A model generated the notes under the pieces. The model was given only the letters and a program-made list of their open reading frames with translations, did not search any database and was not told where the DNA came from. This document shows positions 58,098 to 64,000 of a stretch of DNA of 64,000 nt, piece by piece (the stretch's first letter is position 1; each line of letters begins with the position of its first letter). The translations under genes and the position numbers were made by a program. Source of the stretch: Rutidosis leptorrhynchoides (taxonomy: Eukaryota > Streptophyta > Magnoliopsida > Asterales > Asteraceae); NCBI RefSeq assembly GCF_046630445.1, contig NC_092337.1:363264001-363328000 (forward strand), given 5' to 3'.

Positions 58098-58264
58098 TAA
58101 ATAAGGAAACTTTCCTAACTTCAAAACTTTCCAAAAATAGAAACTTTCCAAAAATAGAAACTTTCCAAAAATAGAAACTTTCCTAAAATAGAAACTTTCC
58201 TAAAATAGAAAACTTTCCAAAAATGGAAACCTGCTAAAAATAGAAACTTTCTAAAAATAGAAAG
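58098..58264 (+). repeat. AAATAGAAACTTTCC short tandem array
   Basis: About ten units match the array at 20586-20752 in the other LTR copy, with a slightly different number of units. Confidence 0.85.
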
Positions 58265-58479
58265 TGTGTCCTTATGCTGTTCCAATCAAACCGATGCTTG
58301 CTGAGTAATGTTCTATGCCTACTTGCAACATGTACAATAGCTATCATACTAAGACTTGGCCTAAGTTAGTTATTTATTTCGACCTGCTTTATTTATAGGT
58401 CGGCGTTGTGATCTTTCTTGATCACTTTACTTTACTTGCTGTTCGCTTGTTTGTGAGATTTCTTCAGTTGCTATTTAAG

Positions 58480-58961
58480 GTGAGTTATAGTCCCGTTTTT
58501 ACATACTTTTCAAAGTATATTTTTGGGATGTGAGTACATGCAGATTTTTATTTACGGTTAGACACAAGTAACAGTTAAATTTAATTATTCATTGTGAGTT
58601 GGACAAAAATATTCCCTAGTCTGGTAACTGTAATCATTGGTTTCTACCGGTGAACGCGAATCCTACGGATAGATCTATCGGGTTTGACAACCCCATTTCG
58701 AGCTAGTCGCGCTAGCAATTTATAATCGGAATGTTTAGTACTTCGTAATTTGTTGTAGATACACTGTCCAAGTGTATATTTTTATTGTGTTTGGCAAGGG
58801 TAAATAAAGGGTTAAGTGGTTACCAGGTGGCTCATTGATAATGGAATAATGTTTAATGTTTTCTAACATTTTTAAATCTTGTGGTCTAAAGTTTACTTAT
58901 TTATTTAAACCTATAATTCACTCAACCTTTGTGTTGACAGTTTATTTGCATGTTTTCACAG
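58480..58961 (+). other. Intron-like interval in the Tekay-like LTR
   Basis: AAG|GTGAGTTATAG opens it and GCATGTTTTCACAG|GTAC closes it. The same edges occur at 20965-21489. Splicing is inferred. Confidence 0.4.
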
Positions 58962-59283
58962 GTACTTGAGTTATTTGATGCTTCCGCTGTCGTTAGAAGA
59001 GTCTGCATGCATTTGGGCAGATTTTATGAAACTATTTATGAAACTTAAGTTCGCATTCTATTTTGGATAATTTAAATTGTGGGTTTGTTGGCAAGGTTTT
59101 GTGTCAACTTTTGGATTATTAATATGTTGGGTTGTTTTAAACTTCATATTTTGGTTTGTTTCCTTTTTGGGCAACATTTTGAAATAAAAGAATGCAACTT
59201 TGTTTATTTAATTCATTTAAGTCCGATCAAGCTATGGGACCAACTGACGGATCCGTTAAGTGTTTTGACGGAGTCGTCACAGT

Positions 59284-59296
59284 TGGTATCAGAGCC
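59284..59296 (+). other. Primer-binding site of the Tekay-like element
   Basis: TGGTATCAGAGCC is a full initiator-Met PBS two bases after the LTR. Confidence 0.9.
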
Positions 59297-61546
59297 TTGG
59301 TTGTAGGGAATTAGGCTGCATTGATGTCGTTACCCGAGTCAATAGGGAGCATTAGTGAGTCTAGTCTACAGCCCGGTATATTATATATTATTATATGTGA
59401 TTATTTGTATCGTGTTGGTATGTATGTTGTTATCATACATACATTACTACTATGTTCTGAATCCGGGAGGAACTCCCATTCCGATTTAAACGCATTCTCC
59501 GACTCATGCGAGTTCATCTTTCATAGGAACACCTCGGTTAGTGAAACCGAGGGGGTGTCATTCTTGGCTTCTGAAATTCTCGACATTTCTATGTCATAAT
59601 TTGTGTTTATTGATATAACGTTTGAGTTACATTACGTGTTCTAGAATTCTCGTCATTTCTATGTCATCAATTATGGTTATGTATATAACGTTTGAGTTAT
59701 ATTACGCGATATGTCATTCTTAACTTCTAAAGGCTCGGCATTTCAATGTCAGCTATTGTGTTTGGGTATATAACATTTTTGTTATATTACGCGCCTTTGT
59801 GCCGTTGTGCCTATGTGCCTTGGTTGTTGAAACGAAAAACGTCATTCTTGACTCTTAGAGATTCTTAGTACTTCGAAGACATTTTTATGTCATCGTTACT
59901 CATATTCATTACTTTCGATGTCTTTGTCTCTTGTGCTATCCTTAGCACATTGTTAAGAAATTGTTTTAGGGAAATTGTGTTGAAATTCGAGGTTGACCAC
60001 GTGTCCTGACCTTATGTAGTGATATTGGAATGGAACTATGAGTTAGTGAAATATAATGGCGTCAGGCCAACGTGATTATATTACGTTAATTCATAAAAAG
60101 TCCCAATATTGTGACATGAGGAATAGAAAGTGAGTCAAAGAAAATTTGTACACCACTCATTCGGAAATTCTAACGTTGTTACATGAGTAAGGAAGATACT
60201 CATTATCTTATTTGTTGATATACGAGAGACTCGTCTTAACCGAACTACTTACCCCATGTTTTATCATTCATAACTCGCTTGTTAGTGACAGCTTCGCACG
60301 TGACTAGTTTTGACCCAAGGACTTGTGTCCTGATAAAAGTCAAAACAATATTTAACTCATTGGGTTTCATAACCTCGTAGCATTTATTGATTAGATGTCG
60401 CAAGACGATTCAAGTCCTTCACCCGAGCTTCAACGATCTTACTTCAACTCGTAACCTCTGTAATGCGGATACCCTGCTTTACATTAAAATTTTTACACAT
60501 TTGTGTAATTGGGCGGTTCTCATGAGATTTATGGGTGAATGGAAGTAATGAGATATTTTGTCATGTATACAATTTATAAAATCATATATGTATGTATGGG
60601 TTCAAATGAATAAATTTACTCTTACCTATTTTGGCTAGTATATACTAAATTATACCTTCAAAATTATTTTAAAACCACTCCTTTATTGAGTTGTCTAGTT
60701 AACATTTTAAAACCACTCTTATTGAGTTGTCTAATTAACTCAAATTGTTTTACGTAAAATGGTACACGTTATACATACTTCTAAGTTTACTAAGATCTTC
60801 GTTCCGTTTATGGGGTTACATCAGGCGTTTAAAGCTTTTTCAAAACTTCTTTGATTGATTACATTAGAATTTTCGGAGTGTTTGGATCACAGTTCTTCTC
60901 ATCCTCCGTTTAAGGATGAAATTTACCATTAAGTTCATTGATAGAAATTCTTACACTAGTTTGGATGCCGGTTTTATAAAATTTGTTGGAGAGTCTTTGC
61001 GCTTATAAAATTTTATTTCTTAGGGTTGGGCAAGGCCGAAACGCGGGCCGATAAATCAATTTTCTGGGGTACCCTCGGTGGTTACCCTATTGTAGAAAAG
61101 GCGCTAGGTGAATTTCTACCCCAACTGTTTTATAGTGGGTATCATGGATATATATTACACTAGACCGTTTGAGGAGTTTCTACTCTCAATTTTCGCTGTC
61201 AACCGCAACACCCTCGTAAACATCAATCATAGTATTCAATACTTTGAGGTACATGAAATTATTTTTTGGAGATTCATCTCACCTGGAGTCGGACATTCCT
61301 TATAACCCATGATTCACATTCTTTTCATCCTCACATAAATTTAAGAATATGGATGAATTCTAGATTTCCTCGCTCGTTGTACAAGGAAGTTCACTCTCGA
61401 TGAAATATCACACCTTTCGTACGCATTACTTTCGGGAATGTAATGAAAATTTACTTTGAAGACCATGATCCTCGTTATCTCCTTTGAGAGAATTGCCTTA
61501 TATATCTATGTCACCGATGTGACTACTCCATATAATTCTCCCTTCA
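59297..61546 (+). other. Degenerate leader/gag region, no supported gene
   Basis: About 2.2 kb holds no recognisable gag, knuckle or protease. An imperfect repeat of 85 to 110 bases, built on CATTTCTATGTCAT and ATATAACGTTTGAGTTA, occurs three times at about 59570-59800. The element probably lost gag and protease, or they have decayed beyond recognition by eye. Confidence 0.65.
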
Positions 61547-62056
61547 TTGTTGCAACTATATTTTATTCGTCCCAGTTCGTCCCCTTGGGGAGCTCCTGTT
61601 CTTTTTGTTAAGAAGAAAGATGGTTCGTTTCGTTTGTGTATTGGTTATCGCAAGTTGAACAAGCTTACGGTTAAGAACCGTTACCCTCTTCCGAGAATTG
61701 ATGATCTGTTCGATCAGCTTCAAGGTTCATCTATTTATTCTAAGATCGACCTTCGTTCCGGATATCTTCAACTACGGGTTAAAGAATCTGATATTCCGAA
61801 AACTGCTTTTCGCACCCATTATGGTCACTTCGAATTCCTTGTTATGTTGTTCGGATTGACAAATGCACCTGCTGTGTTCATGGACCTCATAAATCGTGTG
61901 TGCAGACCCTATCTGGACAAATTCGTTATTGTTTTCATCGACCACATCCTTATTTATTCTAAGAGTGATGAAGAGCACGAAGAACGTTTGGAGTTAGTGC
62001 TTGATCTATTGAGAAAAGAAGAATTGTACGCTAAGTTCTCTAAGTGTGCTTTCTGA
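61547..62056 (+). pseudogene. Tekay/Del-like RT, partial
   Basis: The frame begins abruptly at [20 protein letters not shown], so the RT N-terminus is missing or out of frame. [20 protein letters not shown] and [13 protein letters not shown] follow. The YxDD box reads FIDHIL, with His for the second catalytic Asp, which should inactivate the enzyme. The frame stops at KCAF, and the text continues in a shifted frame to about 62115. Confidence 0.88.
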
Positions 62057-62830
62057 TTAAGAGAAGTTCAATTTCCTCGGACATATTGATAGTAAACAGG
62101 GAATACAAGTTGATCCTGCTAAGATTGAGGCCTATATATATATATATACTCAGATTCGCCAGTTTCTAGGATTAGCAGGCTATTATAGAAGGTTCATTCA
62201 AGATTTTTCACGAGTAGCGAAACCTCTAACTGCTTTAACGCATAAGGGGAAGAAGTATGAGTGGAAGAATGAACAAGAGACTACTTTCAGATTTTGAAGA
62301 AGAAGTTGACTACCGCTCCGATATTGTCACTACCTGAGGGTAATGATGATTTTGTTGTTTATTGTAATGCTTCGCGTTAAGGCTTTGGTTGCATTTTTAT
62401 GCAACGAAAGAAAGTTATTGCGCATGCGTCACGCCAGTTGAAGATTCATGAGCAGAATTATACAACCCATGATGTAGTGTTAGGAGCTGTTGTGTTTACA
62501 CTTAAGATTTGGAGACATTATTTATATGGGGTCAAAAGTACAGTGTACACTGATCACAAGAGTCGTCAACATATTCTTGATCAAAAACAGCTATATGTGA
62601 AGCAGCGATGACGGGTTGAGACGTTGAATGATTATGATTTTGAACTTTTATATCATCCTGGAAAGGCCAATGTTGTGGCTGATGCTTTGAGTACAAAGGA
62701 GAGAGTTGAACCTCGTAGGTTTAGGGCCTTGAATATGACCATTCGAACAAACCTCGCAAGGCAGATTCTTGCAGCTCAACAAGAAGCCTTGAGAGAGGAA
62801 AATTTTGTAACGGGAAGGTCCGAGGCTTAA
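62057..62830 (+). pseudogene. Tekay/Del-like RT end and RNase H, fragmented
   Basis: Reading across frames shows FLGHIDSKQGIQVDPAKIEA-like text, then a TATATATA run (62132-62147) where coding sequence is expected. After it come RQFLGLAGYYRRFIQDFSR and RNase H pieces at 62399-62611 ([33 protein letters not shown]). Stops occur at about 62379, 62609 and 62828. The 62624-62830 piece carries ELLYHPGKANVVADALS. This is a dead copy. Confidence 0.8.
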
Positions 62831-62839
62831 GTAAACAGT

Positions 62840-63420
62840 TTGAGGTACGAACCGATGGCACTCGGTATTTTTGCGGGACGCCTTTGGGTTCCGAAGTTTG
62901 GTGATCTACGACAACTTGTTTTAGATAAGGCTCATAAGTCTAGGTACTCTATTCATCCTGGTTCAGGAAAGATGTATCATGATCTTAAGGAGCTGTATTG
63001 GTGGCCTAATTTGAAAGCTGATGTGGCTACGTATGTGGCTAAGTGTTTGACCTGTGCTAAGGTTAAAACTGAACATCAGAAACCGCCTGGACTTTTGGTG
63101 CAACCTGAGATTCCCGAGTGGAAGTAGGAAGGTATTACAATGGATTTTATTACGAAGTTACCAAGAGTTGTGGGTGGTTATGATACCATTTGGGTGATTG
63201 TTGACCGACTCGCTAAGTCAACTCATTCCTTGCCAATTAAGGAAACAGATTCGATAGAAAAGCTTACCCGTTTGTATTTGAAGGAGATTGTTTCTAGACA
63301 TGGTGTTCCCGTATCTATTATTTCGGACCGAGACAGTCGATTTACATCGAGGTTTTGGAAGGTCATAGTGAAAGGACCATTCAAACGTTGGAAGACATGT
63401 TACGAGCATGAATCATTGAT
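62840..63420 (+). pseudogene. Tekay/Del-like integrase zinc domain and truncated core
   Basis: The zinc domain has [19 protein letters not shown] and [12 protein letters not shown] at 63125 replaces the Trp before the core. The core has [18 protein letters not shown] and [14 protein letters not shown], the first two Asp residues. After FWK the sequence jumps to the part that normally follows the catalytic Glu, with loss of roughly 60-75 bases and a frame change, so the DDE triad is incomplete. Confidence 0.85.
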
Positions 63421-64000
63421 TTTGGTAAGGGTTGGGATAAGTACTTGCCACTGGCCGAATTTTCTTATAATAATAGTTATCATGGAAGTATTAAAGCCGC
63501 ACCGTTTGAAACTCTGTATGGTAGAAAGTGTAGGTCTCCTGTCTGCTGGAATGAGGTTGGGGATGCTCAACTCACAGGTCCAGAAATTATTCATGAGACT
63601 ACCGAGAAGATCGTACAGATTAAGGAAAGATTGAGAACCGCCAGAAGTCGGCAAAAGAGTTATGCCAATAAGGGAAGGAACGATATTGAATTTCAGGTCG
63701 GTGACCGTGTTATGTTAAAGGTTTCACCTTGGAAGGGTGTGATACGTTTTGGTAAAAGGGGAAGGTTGAGTCCTCGTTTTGTTGGACCTTTTGAGATTAT
63801 TGAGAGAGTTGGACCGGCGGTTTATCGTTTGAAGTTGCCACGAGAACTCAGTGCTGTTCACGATGTTTTTCATGTATCGAATTTGAAGAAGTGTTTGGCC
63901 TAGGCCGGTGAAACTATTCCTTTGGAGGAACTTCATGTTGATAAACAACTCCATTTTATTGAGGAACCTGTCGAAATTATGAACCGAGAGGTTAAGACTC
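63421..64000 (+). pseudogene. Tekay/Del-like integrase C-terminus and start of chromodomain region
   Basis: The frame from about 63440 reads [33 protein letters not shown] text, [20 protein letters not shown] (the GPY/F-type tail of chromoviruses) and [15 protein letters not shown] at 63901 follows, then the frame continues with ETIPLEELHVD and EEPVEIMNREVK, which in this family lead into the chromodomain. The chromodomain itself lies beyond the window. Confidence 0.85.

Larger units (their letters stand above)
56021..59281 (+). repeat. 5' LTR of the Tekay/Del-like element
   Basis: It runs TGTAACGACCC to GAGTCGTCACA. It is collinear with the solo LTR at 16825-21800 except for the latter's DNA-element insertion. 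It holds AT-rich ACTTATGATA-type arrays (57400-57960), the AAATAGAAACTTTCC array (58098-58264) and the GATAGATCTATC palindrome near 58668. Confidence 0.92.
56021..64000 (+). mobile_element. Tekay/Del-like chromovirus, right end beyond window
   Basis: A 3261-bp LTR, a Met-type PBS and a pol region ending in a putative chromodomain identify this lineage. Gag and protease are not recognisable. Pol has several stops, frameshifts and active-site losses. The 3' LTR lies outside the window. The preceding TTCGG (56016-56020) should reappear after the far LTR. Confidence 0.88.

Noticed and set aside
59079-59599. Two plus-strand frames at the LTR/leader boundary of the Tekay-like element
   Set aside because: One overlaps the LTR end and primer-binding site, the other has no gag-like content.

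Overview
The window is a nested transposon island from a flowering-plant nuclear genome. The evidence is plant-type LTR retrotransposons (Athila, SIRE, Tnt1-like copia, chromoviruses), a Stowaway MITE, a TRIM and an F-box/DUF295 gene. Asteraceae is my best guess, from recalled resemblance of the SIRE 3' ORFs and the CpG-rich LTR motifs; no search was possible. The only intact host gene I can support is the F-box gene at 48300-49463 (-).

Layout. 1-15133 (-): decayed Athila-type Ty3 element with gag, PR-RT-RH-IN, a small zinc-knuckle ORF and an env-like ORF; the latter is split by a complete 628-bp TRIM (target duplication CATTT). The 5' LTR and tRNA-Asp-type PBS are at 12870-15133; the 3' LTR is outside the window. 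15156-22150 (+): solo LTR (family A, duplication TGAAC) containing a solo chromovirus LTR at 16825-21800 (duplication GTGGT), which itself contains a 1.7-kb terminal-inverted-repeat DNA element at 16944-18623. 22156-25166: host DNA with a duplicated promoter-like segment and a Stowaway MITE. 25167-30061 (+): young Tnt1-like copia element (duplication ATCTA). 31282-46515 (+): 15.2-kb SIRE-like copia element (duplication GATTT) with gag-pol and two extra 3' ORFs. 46521-47545: remnant of a family-A-like LTR. 48300-49463: F-box gene. 50256-56020 (+): CRM/Galadriel-like chromovirus, split in RT by solo LTR C (52453-54735, -, duplication ATGAA) and in integrase by a Tekay/Del-like chromovirus whose LTR starts at 56021 and whose pol runs to the window edge.

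Gene logic. The retroelements carry the usual gag, protease, RT, RNase H and integrase modules, and all are disabled by stops, frameshifts or active-site changes. The best-preserved accessory frame is the 245-codon first 3' ORF of the SIRE element.

Most interesting signals. (1) Four LTR families place a CpG-dense palindrome cluster directly upstream of a TATA-like box. (2) In the SIRE element the same palindrome-plus-TATA module recurs inside the element, upstream of its 3' ORFs, like a duplicated internal promoter. (3) Five LTRs contain a GTGAGT...AG intron-like interval, and in three of them the interval holds a different minisatellite at the same place. (4) The Athila zinc-knuckle and env-like ORFs are flanked by a strong donor and acceptor, as if they were two exons.
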